From: Gammaproteobacteria bacterium
GTDB taxonomy: Bacteria > Pseudomonadota > Gammaproteobacteria > Steroidobacterales > Steroidobacteraceae
Length of the DNA: 52,236 nucleotides
Assembly (NCBI GenBank): GCA_004297335.1
Contig: SCUD01000107.1
Location: 1-52,236 of the forward strand
Direction of reading: 5' to 3'
Numbering within the stretch: the stretch's first letter is position 1; each line of letters begins with the position of its first letter. The translations under genes and the position numbers were made by a program. Under the pieces are notes generated by a model. It was given only the letters and a program-made list of their open reading frames with translations. It made no database searches and was not told the origin of the DNA. This document shows, piece by piece, positions 19,426 to 33,468 of the stretch.

Positions 19426-20679
19426 ATGAGACCGAGAAAGTCCGGCCGCTTCGTCAGCCAGCTCACGCGGACCACGATGGCGGTGGTGATGGCTGGCGGC
19501 CGCGGCGCGCGCCTGCGGGACCTGACGCGCAACCGCGCCAAACCGGCCATGCCTTTCGGGGCCAAGTACCGGATCATCGACTTCTCGCTGTCCAACTGCG
19601 TCAACTCCGGCATCCGGCAGATCCTGGTGCTGACGCAGTACCGGTCCAACTCGCTGATCCAGCACATCCAGCGCGGCTGGGGCTACCTGCGCGGCGAACT
19701 CGGCGAGTTCGTGCAGCTCGTGCCGGCCCAGCAGCAGCTCGGGGAGATCTGGTACCGGGGCACGGCGGATGCCGTGTTCCAGAACCTCGATCTCATCGAG
19801 ACCTACCGGCCCGACCTCGTGCTGGTGCTGGCCGGGGACCACGTCTACAAGATGGACTACGGCCCGATGATCGCCTTCCACGTCGAGCAGGCGGCCGACG
19901 TCACGGTGGGCGCCGTCCAGGTGCCGGTGAGCCGCGCGCATGAGTTCGGGGTCATGACCGTCGGCCGGGACCAGCGCGTGGTCCGCTTCGATGAGAAGCC
20001 GGCCAGCCCCGAGCCGATGTCCGGGCGCAGCGACATGGCGCTGGCTTCGATGGGCATCTATGTGTTCGGCCGGGAGTTCCTGCGGGCGCGCCTGGTGCGC
20101 GATGCGGCCGACCCGCAGTCAGCGCACGATTTCGGCCAGAATATCATCCCGGACATGATCAGCAACGCCCGGGTCTTCGCCTGGTCGTTCCAGGACGTGA
20201 AGACCCGCGCCCAGGCTTACTGGCGCGACGTCGGTACGGTGGATGCCTTCTACGAGGCCAACATGGAGCTCGTGTACGTGACGCCCGAGCTCAACCTGTA
20301 CGATGAGGACTGGCCGATCTGGACTTACCAGGAACAGGCGCCCGGTGCGAAATTCGTGCTCGACGAGGACGGCCGGCGCGGCGAGGCGATCAACTCCATC
20401 GTCGCCGGGGGCGTGATCGTCTCGGGCGCCACGGTGCGGGAATCCCTGCTGTTCTTCCACGTGCACGTCGATGAGCGATCGGAGATCAATCGCTCCGTAC
20501 TGCTGCCGCATGTACGCGTGGGCCGGGGCTGCCGGATCCGCCGCGCGATCGTCGACGAGGGCTGCGTGATCCCCGACGGCGTGGTCATCGGCGAGGACCC
20601 GGACGAGGATCGGCGCCGCTTCCATATCAGCGCTGGCGGCGTCGTGCTGGTCACCGCGGAAATGCTCAGCGGATCATGA
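19426..20679 (+). CDS. glgC: Glucose-1-phosphate adenylyltransferase
   Basis: A 417-residue enzyme with the nucleotide-binding AVVMAGGRGARLRDLTRNRA segment, the PFGAKYRIIDFSLSNCVNSG region, YRGTADAVFQNL, LAGDHVYKMDYG and a left-handed beta-helix C-terminus. It makes ADP-glucose for glycogen synthesis. ATG 19426 is preceded by GGAGG. No glgA, glgB or glgP is nearby. It overlaps parA by four bases (ATGA), which ties its translation to the chromosome partition genes, an unusual arrangement. Confidence 0.94.
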   Translation: MRPRKSGRFVSQLTRTTMAVVMAGGRGARLRDLTRNRAKPAMPFGAKYRIIDFSLSNCVNSGIRQILVLTQYRSNSLIQHIQRGWGYLRGELGEFVQLVPAQQQLGEIWYRGTADAVFQNLDLIETYRPDLVLVLAGDHVYKMDYGPMIAFHVEQAADVTVGAVQVPVSRAHEFGVMTVGRDQRVVRFDEKPASPEPMSGRSDMALASMGIYVFGREFLRARLVRDAADPQSAHDFGQNIIPDMISNARVFAWSFQDVKTRAQAYWRDVGTVDAFYEANMELVYVTPELNLYDEDWPIWTYQEQAPGAKFVLDEDGRRGEAINSIVAGGVIVSGATVRESLLFFHVHVDERSEINRSVLLPHVRVGRGCRIRRAIVDEGCVIPDGVVIGEDPDEDRRRFHISAGGVVLVTAEMLSGS

Positions 20680-21494
20680 GCCGCATCATCGCGGTCGCGA
20701 ACCAGAAGGGCGGTGTCGGCAAGACGACCACCGCCGTCAACATCACTGCCTCGCTCGCGGCGATGCGCCGGCGACTGCTGCTGGTCGACCTCGATCCGCA
20801 GGGTAACGCGACGATGGGCTGCGGCGTCGACAAGCGCCTGCTCGAGCGCGCGACGACTGACGTGCTGCTCGGCGAATGCGCCGCTGCGGACGCGATCGTC
20901 ACGGTCGACCCCGGTGCCTTCGACCTGCTGCCCTGCAACCAGGATCTCACCGCCGCCGAGGTACGCCTGCTCAACCTGCCGGCCGGCCGGGAACATCGGC
21001 TCGAGCAGGCGCTGGCGCCGGTCCGCGGGCGCTACGACCTGGTCGTCATCGACTGCCCGCCGGCTCTCAACATCCTGACGCTGAATGCGCTGGTGGCAGC
21101 GGATTCGGTGCTGATCCCGATGCAGTGCGAGTACTACGCGCTCGAGGGGCTGTCCGGGCTCGTCGCCACCATCGAGCAGATCCGGCTTTCGGTGAATCCG
21201 CGCCTGCAGATCGAGGGTATCCTGCGTACGATGTTCGACCCGCGCAACAACCTCAGCAACGACGTCTCGGCGCAGCTGATCCAGCATTTCGGCGAGCGCG
21301 TGTTCCGGACCATCATCCCGCGCAACGTGCGCCTCGCCGAGGCGCCGAGCTTCGGCGTCCCGGCGCTGTTCCACGACAAGGATTCGCGCGGCGCGCTCGC
21401 CTACCTCGCGCTCGCCGGCGAAATGGTCCGGCGTGCCGAGGACGGGGACCTCGCCCGGTTCGAAACCCTTCCCGACGCTGCCGGAAACGGGTAG
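20676..21494 (+). CDS. parA: Chromosome partitioning ATPase ParA (Soj)
   Basis: A 272-residue ParA ATPase beginning MSRIIAVANQKGGVGKTTTA, the deviant Walker A motif, with VDLDPQGNATMG and VVIDCPPALNILTLNAL. It works with ParB on parS sites to segregate the chromosome. Its start overlaps the glgC stop. parB follows after ten bases. I found no convincing parS site in the window. Confidence 0.96.
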   Translation: MSRIIAVANQKGGVGKTTTAVNITASLAAMRRRLLLVDLDPQGNATMGCGVDKRLLERATTDVLLGECAAADAIVTVDPGAFDLLPCNQDLTAAEVRLLNLPAGREHRLEQALAPVRGRYDLVVIDCPPALNILTLNALVAADSVLIPMQCEYYALEGLSGLVATIEQIRLSVNPRLQIEGILRTMFDPRNNLSNDVSAQLIQHFGERVFRTIIPRNVRLAEAPSFGVPALFHDKDSRGALAYLALAGEMVRRAEDGDLARFETLPDAAGNG

Positions 21495-21504
21495 CGTCCC
21501 CCTC

Positions 21505-22395
21505 ATGAGCGAGCGCAAGCGGGGACTGGGACGAGGACTCGAGGCACTGCTCGGGCAGGCCGCCCCGCGCGCCGCGCCCGGGGCCGGGAGCGATGCCCTG
21601 GTGCAGATTCCGGTCGGGCAGCTTGAGCGCGGCCGCTACCAGCCGCGCCTCGATATGCGCGAGGAATCGCTGGCCGAGCTCGCTGACTCGATCCGGGCCC
21701 AGGGGCTGGTGCAACCGATCATCGTGCGCGAGCTCGGCGTGGCGCCACCCGGGGAAGCGCAGCGCTACGAGATCATCGCCGGCGAACGGCGCTGGCGCGC
21801 GGCCAGGCTGGCGGGGCTCGAGCGCATCCCGGCCGTCGTGCGCCAGGTGGGCGACGAAGCCGCCGTGGCGATGGCGCTGATCGAGAACATCCAGCGCGAG
21901 AACCTCAATCCGCTCGAAGAGGCGCGTGCGCTCGGACGGCTGATCAGCGAGTTCGGATTGACCCACCAGGAAGCGGCCGACGCCGTCGGGCGCTCGCGCG
22001 CGACGGTGTCGAACCTGCTGCGCCTGCTGGAGCTGCCGGACGAGGTCCGGACGCTGGTCGAGCAGCGGCAGATCGAGATGGGCCATGCCCGCGCGTTGCT
22101 GGCCCTGGAGCAGAAGCGCCAGCAGGTCGAGGTCGGCGCACTGGTTGCCAAGAAGGGCCTGTCAGTCCGCGAGACCGAGGCGCTCGTGCGCCGGCTGCTG
22201 GAACACGGTGCCGCCGGTCCGGACCGTGACCGGGCGCGGGAGCCGGACCCGGATATCCGCCGCCTCGAGAGCGACCTCGCCGACCGGCTCGGCGCGCGAG
22301 TGGAGCTGCGCCACGCGGCCTCGGGCCGGGGGCGGCTCGTGATCAGCTACCACAGTCTCGACGAACTCGACGGCATCCTCGCGCGGATCCGCTGA
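21505..22395 (+). CDS. parB: Chromosome partitioning protein ParB (Spo0J)
   Basis: A 296-residue protein with the N-terminal MSERKRGLGRGLEALLGQ typical of chromosomal ParB, the CTPase core (QPRLDMREESLAELADSIRA, GERRWRAARLAGL, ENIQRENLNPLEEA), a helix-turn-helix (THQEAADAVGRSRATVSNLL) and a C-terminal dimerisation segment. ATG 21505 is the family start. No strong ribosome binding site is seen, so coupling to parA translation is likely. Confidence 0.95.
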   Translation: MSERKRGLGRGLEALLGQAAPRAAPGAGSDALVQIPVGQLERGRYQPRLDMREESLAELADSIRAQGLVQPIIVRELGVAPPGEAQRYEIIAGERRWRAARLAGLERIPAVVRQVGDEAAVAMALIENIQRENLNPLEEARALGRLISEFGLTHQEAADAVGRSRATVSNLLRLLELPDEVRTLVEQRQIEMGHARALLALEQKRQQVEVGALVAKKGLSVRETEALVRRLLEHGAAGPDRDRAREPDPDIRRLESDLADRLGARVELRHAASGRGRLVISYHSLDELDGILARIR

Positions 22396-22445
22396 ATCCG
22401 GCGAAAAATAAGGGTTTTCCGTCGCCCCGCGGCCGACGGCGGCTG

Positions 22446-22474
22446 TTGTGTCGCCGCCGGGTGGCCCCTATAAT
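22446..22474 (+). promoter_or_regulatory. Putative promoter of the atp operon
   Basis: A perfect TATAAT (22469-22474) lies 17 bases after TTGTGT (22446-22451). It is between parB and atpI and would give a leader of about 95 bases that contains the hairpin at 22519-22558. Confidence 0.65.
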
Positions 22475-22518
22475 GCCGCCGTTTTGGCCGCCCTCGCGGC
22501 TGGCAGCGAAGCGGGAAC

Positions 22519-22558
22519 GCCACAGGCCGGTCCGTTTGCCGGTCAGCGTGGCTTTTTT
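22519..22558 (+). terminator. Intrinsic terminator-like hairpin in the atp leader (candidate attenuator)
   Basis: GCCAC (22519-22523) pairs with GTGGC (22548-22552) and, inside it, GGCCGG pairs with CCGGTC (one G-U pair) around an eight-base loop. The stem is followed directly by TTTTTT (22553-22558). It lies after the TATAAT promoter and 20 bases before atpI, so it could end parB transcripts or attenuate atp transcription. Confidence 0.6.
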
Positions 22559-22577
22559 GTTGCCGGCACCGGATGGC

Positions 22578-24067
<1,490 letters not shown>

Positions 24068-24092
24068 GCGGCGGATAACCGGGAGCCGGCGG

Positions 24093-24587
24093 ATGGATAT
24101 CAACCTGACCCTCATCGGGCAGACCATCGCGATGATCGTATTCGTGTGGTTCTGCATGAAGTTCATCTGGCCGCCGCTGATCCGCGCCATCGACGACCGC
24201 CAGCGGCAGATCGCTGACGGCATCGCCGCCGGCGAGCGTGGCCAGCAGGAACTCGCCGAGGCACGGAACGGGGCCGAGCAGGTGCTGCAGGAGGCGCGGC
24301 AGAAGGCCGTGCAGGTCGTCGACATCGCGCACCGGCGCTCGAACGAGCTGATCGGCGAGGCCAAGCAGGTCGCGGTAGCCGAGGGCGAGCGCCTGGTCAC
24401 GGCGGCCCGCGCCGAGGCCGGCAACGAGACGCTGCGGGCGCGCGACGGGCTGCGTCGCGAACTGGCGGCGCTCGTGGTCGCCGGCACCGGGCGGCTGCTC
24501 GGCCGCGAGGTGGACGCGAAGACCCACGCGGCGCTGCTCGACGAGCTCGCCACGGAACTCGGCCGCCAGGCCCCGGGCAATGGCTGA
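24093..24587 (+). CDS. atpF: F1Fo ATP synthase subunit b
   Basis: A 164-residue protein with one N-terminal membrane helix ([20 protein letters not shown]) and a long charged, coiled-coil helix forming the peripheral stalk. ATG 24093 has GGGAG seven bases upstream. Its end overlaps atpH by eight bases. Confidence 0.95.
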   Translation: MDINLTLIGQTIAMIVFVWFCMKFIWPPLIRAIDDRQRQIADGIAAGERGQQELAEARNGAEQVLQEARQKAVQVVDIAHRRSNELIGEAKQVAVAEGERLVTAARAEAGNETLRARDGLRRELAALVVAGTGRLLGREVDAKTHAALLDELATELGRQAPGNG

Positions 24588-25119
24588 GAAAGCCACCATC
24601 GCCCGGCCCTATGCGCGCGCGGCCTTTGCGCACGCGCAGCAGGCCGGTGCGCTCGCCAGATGGTCCGGGCTGCTCGAGGCGGCCGCCGCCATCGTCGCGG
24701 ACCCGCGGGTCGCGCGGCTGATCGGCAACCCGCACGTCAGCGCCGCCGAGCTGGTCGGCCTGATCACCGGCATCGTCGGCGGTGCCGGTGGCGACGAGGG
24801 CCGCAATTTCCTGAGCGTGCTCGCCGAGGGCGGCCGCCTGGGGCTGTTGCCCGAGATCGCGGTGCAGTACGCGGCGCTGCGGGCCGGTGTCGAGAACGTC
24901 GTCGACGTCGAGCTGACCAGTGCGATGGAAGTCGCGCCGGAACAGCGCAGCCGGCTCACCGCGGCACTGGCCCGGCGCTTCGGCGGCCGCGAGGTGCGCC
25001 TGCACGTGACCCTGGACCCATCGTTGTTCGGCGGCGCCATCGTCCGCGCCGGCGACCTGGTCATCGACGGATCGCTGAAGGGCCGGCTCGAGCGGCTCGG
25101 TTCGGCGTTGACCGCTTAG
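24580..25119 (+). CDS. atpH: F1Fo ATP synthase subunit delta
   Basis: A 179-residue OSCP/delta subunit: N-terminal [19 protein letters not shown] and the C-terminal [20 protein letters not shown] segment are diagnostic. It links the peripheral stalk to F1. It is translationally coupled to atpF by overlap. Confidence 0.95.
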   Translation: MAEKATIARPYARAAFAHAQQAGALARWSGLLEAAAAIVADPRVARLIGNPHVSAAELVGLITGIVGGAGGDEGRNFLSVLAEGGRLGLLPEIAVQYAALRAGVENVVDVELTSAMEVAPEQRSRLTAALARRFGGREVRLHVTLDPSLFGGAIVRAGDLVIDGSLKGRLERLGSALTA

Positions 25120-25135
25120 TCGAGGAAAGCAAGCA

Positions 25136-26677
<1,542 letters not shown>

Positions 26678-26683
26678 GCCACC

Positions 26684-28980
<2,297 letters not shown>

Positions 28981-28982
28981 TC

Positions 28983-29411
28983 ATGGCGAACACGATCCAC
29001 ATCGACATCGTCAGCGCCGAAGGCGAGATCCACTCGGGTCCCGCCACGATGGTGTTCGCACCGGCCTCGGGTGGCGAGATCGGCATTGCGCCGCGACATG
29101 CGCCGTTGCTGACCACGCTGAAGCCCGGCGAAGTGCGCGTGCAGACCGAGAGCGGGGAAGAACTGCTGTTCTGGGTCGGCGGTGGCGCGCTCGAGGTGCA
29201 GCCGCACAAGGTCACCGTGCTCGCCGACACCGCGGCGCGGGCGCGCGACCTCGACGAGGCGGCCGCACTCGCGGCCCGGCAGCGCGCCGAGGAGGCGCTG
29301 CGCGATCGCGTCGGGGCGATGGAGATCGCCGAGGCGCAGGCGGAACTCGCGCGCGCGATGGCGCAGCTGCGGGCGATCGAGAAGCTCAGGAAGCTGCGCA
29401 AGGGCGGCTGA
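28983..29411 (+). CDS. atpC: F1Fo ATP synthase subunit epsilon
   Basis: A 142-residue protein with an N-terminal beta sandwich ([35 protein letters not shown]) and a C-terminal helical hairpin, the normal regulatory epsilon subunit. It starts two bases after atpD and closes the atp operon. Confidence 0.95.
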   Translation: MANTIHIDIVSAEGEIHSGPATMVFAPASGGEIGIAPRHAPLLTTLKPGEVRVQTESGEELLFWVGGGALEVQPHKVTVLADTAARARDLDEAAALAARQRAEEALRDRVGAMEIAEAQAELARAMAQLRAIEKLRKLRKGG

Positions 29412-29435
29412 GCCCGCGCGCTGGTGAGGTTGCCG

Positions 29436-30233
29436 ATGGACCTGTACCACAACAACATGTCCACCTGCGCACAGAAGGTGCGCCTGGTACTGGCCGAGAA
29501 GGACTTGCGGCCGGTCGAGCATCACCTCAACCTGCGGGCCGCTGAGCAGAATACGCCCGAATATCTCCGGCTCAATCCCAAGGGTGTGGTGCCGACGCTG
29601 GTGGATCACGGCCAGGTGATCGTCGAATCGACGGTGATCTGTGAGTACCTCGACGATGCCTATCCGCAGCCCTCGCTGCGCCCGGCGGATCCGCTGCAGC
29701 GCGCCCGGATGCGCTGGTGGACGCTGCTGCCGGATGCCGGATTGCATCCGGCCATCGGGGCCACCTGCTTTGCGGTCGCCTTCCGCCACCAGGTGCTCGC
29801 CCACGGCCCGGAGGCGACCGCGAAGTACCTGGCCGGACGACCGGATCCGGTGCAGCGCGAGCGGCTGCGCGTGGTGATCGAGCAGGGCCTGGATGCTCCC
29901 GGGGTGGAGCAGAGCGTCCGCCAGTACGATGGCTTCGTCGCGCAGATGGCCCGCCAGCTGGATCGGACGACCTGGCTCGCCGGTGAGACCTGCTCGCTCG
30001 CCGACCTGATGGCGCTGCCCTACATCGTGCGCCTCGAGCACCTCAGCTACGACTGGTGGTGGACCGATGCCAGCCGCGGGCGCGGCTCGGTGTCGGCGTG
30101 GCTGCAACGCTGCCGCTCGCGCCCCAGCTACCGGGCGATCGCCGATTACCTCGATGCCAGTTATCTGGAGCTGATGGCGCGCACCGGTGCCGCGGAGCGG
30201 ACGCGGGTGGCGGCGATGCTGGCGGCGGGGTAA
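29436..30233 (+). CDS. Glutathione S-transferase family protein
   Basis: A 265-residue protein with a thioredoxin-fold N-terminal domain (MDLYHNNMSTCAQKVRLVLA, LRLNPKGVVPTLVDHG, ESTVICEYLDDAYP) that keeps the Ser/Cys and the cis-Pro and ES glutathione contacts, then an all-helical C-terminal domain (WLAGETCSLADLMALPYI). ATG 29436 follows GTGAGG. It begins 24 bases behind atpC with no terminator visible, so it may be read from the atp transcript. The substrate is unknown; this type includes dehalogenase-like and ligE-like enzymes. Confidence 0.87.
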   Translation: MDLYHNNMSTCAQKVRLVLAEKDLRPVEHHLNLRAAEQNTPEYLRLNPKGVVPTLVDHGQVIVESTVICEYLDDAYPQPSLRPADPLQRARMRWWTLLPDAGLHPAIGATCFAVAFRHQVLAHGPEATAKYLAGRPDPVQRERLRVVIEQGLDAPGVEQSVRQYDGFVAQMARQLDRTTWLAGETCSLADLMALPYIVRLEHLSYDWWWTDASRGRGSVSAWLQRCRSRPSYRAIADYLDASYLELMARTGAAERTRVAAMLAAG

Positions 30234-30261
30234 TCGGTTCCAGCCGTGGCCTGCGCCGCAG

Positions 30262-31290
30262 TCACGGCAACAGCGCCAGCTTGCCGATCGTCTGTCCCGA
30301 CTCGATGCGCCGCTGCGCGTCCGCGGCCCGCGCGAGCGGAAAGGTCTCGACGGGCAGGGGACGCAGCTCGCCGTGCGCCAGGCGCGCCAGCAGCCACTGC
30401 ATACCCTCGCGCAGGCGTGGCGCCTGCTGCTGCAGGAAGCTCAGGTTCGCGGCGATGACACTGCGGTTCAGCTGCGTCATCTGCAGCGGGTTGAAGCGCG
30501 GCGTGCGCAGCCAGTACCAGGCGAGGCGTGGCCAGCGGATCCGGCCGGTGCGGGGCAGCATGCCGTGGAAGCCGTAGATTGCGAGCTTGCCGGCCGGAGC
30601 AAGGTGGTTCCAGCTGTCGCGCAGGGTCGTGACCCCGTTGGCGTCGAAGACTGCCTGGTAGCCGCCAGGGGCAAGCCGTTCCGCCTCGCGCCACAGCTCC
30701 TGCGCGGACTTGTCGATCACCGCATCAGCACCCTGCACGCGGCACGCAGCGACCTTGTGCGCGCCACCGACGACCCCGATGACGCGACAGCCGGCCAGGC
30801 GCCCGAGCTGCACGAGCGCGGAACCGACGCCGCCGGCCGCCGAGTGCACGAGCCAGCAGTCACCGGCGTGCGGGTGCACCAGCTCGTGCACCAGGAACCA
30901 GGCAGTCAGGAACACCGTCGGCAGCGTTGCGCCTTCGAGCATGCCGAGCCCCTCCGGCAGCGGGAACACGGAGTCGGCGGCGAGCACGCAGTGACTGGCA
31001 TAGCCACCGAACAGCGTCAGCCCGATCACCGCATCACCGACCCTGAAGCCGCCGACGCCAGCGCCCAGCGCCGCGATGCGGCCGGCGACCTCGAATCCCG
31101 GCGTGATCGGGTAGCCGTGCAGCTGCCGCGCGGAGGCATACAGGCCCATGCGAATGATGCTGTCGGCGTAGTTGACGCCGCAGGCCTCGACGGCGACCAG
31201 CACCTCACCCGGGCCGGGCCGCGGGTCCGGCTCCTCGACGAGGTGCAGGGCGCCATAGCTGCCGGGGCGGTCGATGATGATCCGTCTCAA
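30262..31290 (-). CDS. Quinone-oxidoreductase-like MDR protein
   Basis: A 342-residue medium-chain reductase without the structural zinc cysteines. It shows EACGVNYADSIIRMGLY, GYPITPGFEVAGRI, AAGGVGSALVQLGRLAG (NADP Rossmann, about 148-164) and the C-terminal RIESGQTIGKLALLP, as in the synaptic vesicle VAT-1/quinone oxidoreductase group. The start codon is TTG 31290 with a strong GGAGGAG seven bases upstream. It converges on the glutathione S-transferase gene (28-base gap). It likely reduces enones or quinones with NADPH. Confidence 0.86.
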   Translation of the reverse strand: MRRIIIDRPGSYGALHLVEEPDPRPGPGEVLVAVEACGVNYADSIIRMGLYASARQLHGYPITPGFEVAGRIAALGAGVGGFRVGDAVIGLTLFGGYASHCVLAADSVFPLPEGLGMLEGATLPTVFLTAWFLVHELVHPHAGDCWLVHSAAGGVGSALVQLGRLAGCRVIGVVGGAHKVAACRVQGADAVIDKSAQELWREAERLAPGGYQAVFDANGVTTLRDSWNHLAPAGKLAIYGFHGMLPRTGRIRWPRLAWYWLRTPRFNPLQMTQLNRSVIAANLSFLQQQAPRLREGMQWLLARLAHGELRPLPVETFPLARAADAQRRIESGQTIGKLALLP

Positions 31291-31325
31291 GCCGCTGCTC
31301 CTCCGCCAGGCTCTACGGGCTCATT

Positions 31326-31354
31326 TTGACGGACTGGCGGCATCACTGTAGCCT
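31326..31354 (+). promoter_or_regulatory. Putative promoter of the nucleotidyltransferase pair
   Basis: TTGACG (31326-31331) and TAGCCT (31349-31354) are 17 bases apart. The -10 box ends only nine bases before the ATG at 31364, and no ribosome binding site is seen, which suggests a leaderless or nearly leaderless transcript. Confidence 0.45.
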
Positions 31355-31363
31355 CGCCTGTGC

Positions 31364-31867
31364 ATGCGACTGCAAAGCGTCGAAATCATCCTCGAGGCGC
31401 TCGCGGCCGCCGCCGTCCGCTACCTGATTGCGGGCGGCCTGGCCGTGAATGCGCACGGATACCTCCGGTTTACGAAGGACGTTGACCTGGTCATCGAGCT
31501 GGAGCCGGACAATCTGCGGGCGGCCCTGGAGGCTCTTGGCCGGCTCGGCTACCGGCCGGCAGTGCCGGTGCCGCTCGCGCAGTTCGCGGATCCGGTGCGC
31601 CGGGAGTCATGGGTGCGGGAGAAGGGCATGCAGGTCTTCCAGCTCTGGAGCGACGCTCATCCGGAGACCTCGGTCGACCTGTTCGTGACCATGCCATTCG
31701 ACTTCGGACAGGAATACGATCGGGCGCTGGTGAAACCATTGCGCGAGGGATTGCCGGTCCGGTTTGTGTCCATCCCGACACTGATCCGCATGAAGGAGCT
31801 GGCCGGCCGTTCCCAGGATCTGATCGACATCGAGCATCTGCGGATGCGACAGCCCGACCATGACTGA
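31364..31867 (+). CDS. Nucleotidyltransferase-fold protein (MNT/AbiEii-like)
   Basis: A 167-residue protein with the minimal nucleotidyltransferase core: YLIAGGLAVNAHGYLRFTKD, then the DVDLVI metal-binding pair of Asp residues and a third acidic position in SVDLFV. The C-terminal helix (IPTLIRMKELAGRSQDLIDI) is typical of the DUF6036/AbiEii-like group. Members occur in toxin-antitoxin and abortive infection pairs. It overlaps the next small gene by eight bases. The start has no ribosome binding site but lies close behind a promoter-like sequence. Confidence 0.8.
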   Translation: MRLQSVEIILEALAAAAVRYLIAGGLAVNAHGYLRFTKDVDLVIELEPDNLRAALEALGRLGYRPAVPVPLAQFADPVRRESWVREKGMQVFQLWSDAHPETSVDLFVTMPFDFGQEYDRALVKPLREGLPVRFVSIPTLIRMKELAGRSQDLIDIEHLRMRQPDHD

Positions 31868-32045
31868 CTCTCCGCCCGCCGACGAACCGCCGGTCGACTG
31901 GCAGATGACGACCTTCGCCGGCGCCCGCCGCGAGCAGCTGCGGCGCTGGTCGCAGTTGTCGCTGCGCCAGATCCTCGAGGCGCAGGAGGAAATGCAGGAA
32001 CTGGCGCTGCGGTTCGCGGCGGGGCGTGCCTCAGGCGGCGACTGA
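31860..32045 (+). CDS. Small helical protein paired with the nucleotidyltransferase
   Basis: A 61-residue protein starting [20 protein letters not shown] and then a predicted charged helix region ([31 protein letters not shown]). It is coupled to the nucleotidyltransferase gene by an eight-base overlap. No known family is certain. By position it could be the cognate partner of a two-gene toxin-antitoxin-like module. Its 3' end overlaps the convergent trpB2 gene by 15 bases. Confidence 0.65.
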   Translation: MTDSPPADEPPVDWQMTTFAGARREQLRRWSQLSLRQILEAQEEMQELALRFAAGRASGGD

Positions 32046-33395
32046 GGGCAGCGAGTCCAGCGACTTCTGCAGCGCTTCCGGCGAGTATTCGGTGTCGAAG
32101 AGCTTGCCGGCGAAGTAGTCGGTGTAGGCCTGCATGTCGAAGTTGCCGTGGCCGGACAGGTTGAACACGATCGCGCGGCTGACGCCCTCCCGCTTGCAGC
32201 GCAGCGCCTCGTCGATCGCCGCGCGCACCGCGTGGTTGGCCTCCGGCGCCGGCAGGATGCCCTCGGCGCGGCCGAACTGCACCCCGGCCTCGAAGCACTC
32301 GAGCTGGTGATAGGCCCGCGCCGTCGCATAGCCCTCGGCGACGACCTGGCTGACCAGCGGCGCCATGCCGTGGTAGCGCAGGCCGCCGGCATGGAAGCCC
32401 GGCGGCACGAAGGTCGCGCCCAGCGTGTGCATCTTGACCAGCGGCGTCAGGTGCGCAGTGTCGCCGAAGTCGTAGGCGTAGCGGCCCTTGGTCAGCGTCG
32501 GACAGTTGGCCGGCTCGGTGGCGATCACCTGGACCTTGCGGCCGCCACGCAGCTGCTCGCCGAGGAACGGGAAGGCGAGCCCGGCGAAGTTGCTGCCGCC
32601 GCCGGTGCAGCCGATGACCACGTCCGGGTAGTCGTTGGCCAGGTCGAACTGGCGCAGCGCCTCGATGCCGATCACCGTCTGGTGCAGCAGCACGTGGTTC
32701 AGCACCGAGCCGAGCGCATACTTGGTGTCGTCACGCTGCACCGCCCGCTCGACCGCCTCGCTGATCGCAATGCCGAGGCTGCCGGTGCTGTCCGGGTTGG
32801 CCTTGAGCACCGCGCGGCCGGCCTCGGTCATGTCGCTCGGACTGGCGATGCAGGTTGCGCCGAAGCTCTCCATGAACGCCCGCCGGTACGGCTTCTGCTG
32901 GTAGCTGATCTTGACCATGAACACTTCGATCTCGAGACCGAAGAAGGCCCCGGCCAGCGACAGCGACGAGCCCCACTGCCCGGCCCCGGTCTCGGTCGTG
33001 ATCCGCTTGACGCCCTCCTCCTTCGAGTAGAAGGCCTGCGCAATCGCCGTGTTCGGCTTGTGGCTGCCGGCCGGGCTCACGCCCTCGTACTTGTAGTAAA
33101 TGCGAGCCGGCGTATCGAGTGCGCGTTCGAGACGGCGCGCCCGGTACAGCGGCGACGGCCGCCACTGCCGCAGGATGTTGCGCACCGGCCCCGGGATGTC
33201 GATGTAGCGCTCGGTGCTGACTTCCTGCTGGATCACCGCCATCGGAAACAGCGGCGCCAGGTCGGCCGGCCCGATCGGCTTGCCGGTCGCCGGATGCAGC
33301 ACCGCGGCCGGCGGATTCGGCAGGTCCGCCACGATGTTGTACCACTGCTTCGGCAGATCCTCTTCGCTCAACAGATACTTGATCGTGTCGGACAT
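32031..33395 (-). CDS. trpB2: TrpB2-type PLP-dependent tryptophan synthase beta-like protein
   Basis: A 454-residue protein of the TrpB2 group, longer than TrpB1. PLP motifs are [16 protein letters not shown] (Lys113 as Schiff base), [23 protein letters not shown] (phosphate loop) and [10 protein letters not shown]. TrpB2 enzymes condense indole with serine or phosphoserine and need not pair with TrpA. No other trp gene is in the window, so it may serve indole salvage. It lies 71 bases behind the TonB receptor gene on the same strand. Confidence 0.9.
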   Translation of the reverse strand: MSDTIKYLLSEEDLPKQWYNIVADLPNPPAAVLHPATGKPIGPADLAPLFPMAVIQQEVSTERYIDIPGPVRNILRQWRPSPLYRARRLERALDTPARIYYKYEGVSPAGSHKPNTAIAQAFYSKEEGVKRITTETGAGQWGSSLSLAGAFFGLEIEVFMVKISYQQKPYRRAFMESFGATCIASPSDMTEAGRAVLKANPDSTGSLGIAISEAVERAVQRDDTKYALGSVLNHVLLHQTVIGIEALRQFDLANDYPDVVIGCTGGGSNFAGLAFPFLGEQLRGGRKVQVIATEPANCPTLTKGRYAYDFGDTAHLTPLVKMHTLGATFVPPGFHAGGLRYHGMAPLVSQVVAEGYATARAYHQLECFEAGVQFGRAEGILPAPEANHAVRAAIDEALRCKREGVSRAIVFNLSGHGNFDMQAYTDYFAGKLFDTEYSPEALQKSLDSLPSVAA

Positions 33396-33444
33396 GGCTG
33401 CTACTTGTTCCCGCTATGCGTTGATGGTGGATCCTCGAACCCGC

Positions 33445-33468
33445 GAGCCGGCGGCGCGCACCCGGCTC
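33445..33468 (-). other. Stem-loop at the end of the second TonB receptor gene
   Basis: GAGCCGG and CCGGCTC form a perfect seven-base stem around a ten-base loop and overlap the receptor stop codon. No T-tract follows on the minus strand, so it is not a standard intrinsic terminator; it may mark the mRNA 3' end or simply reflect GC-rich sequence. Confidence 0.3.

Noticed and set aside
20452-20470. CACGTG-centred sequence as a parS site near parAB
   Set aside because: About 10 of 16 positions match TGTTTCACGTGAAACA and the palindrome is not kept.
22416-22440. Hairpin CCGTCG/CGACGG after parB as a terminator
   Set aside because: No T-tract follows on the plus strand; on the minus strand it is followed by an A-rich run.
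33421-33460. tRNA-like GGTTCGA and CCACCA sequences on the minus strand
   Set aside because: The bases flanking the TTCGA loop do not pair, and no anticodon or acceptor stem can be built.
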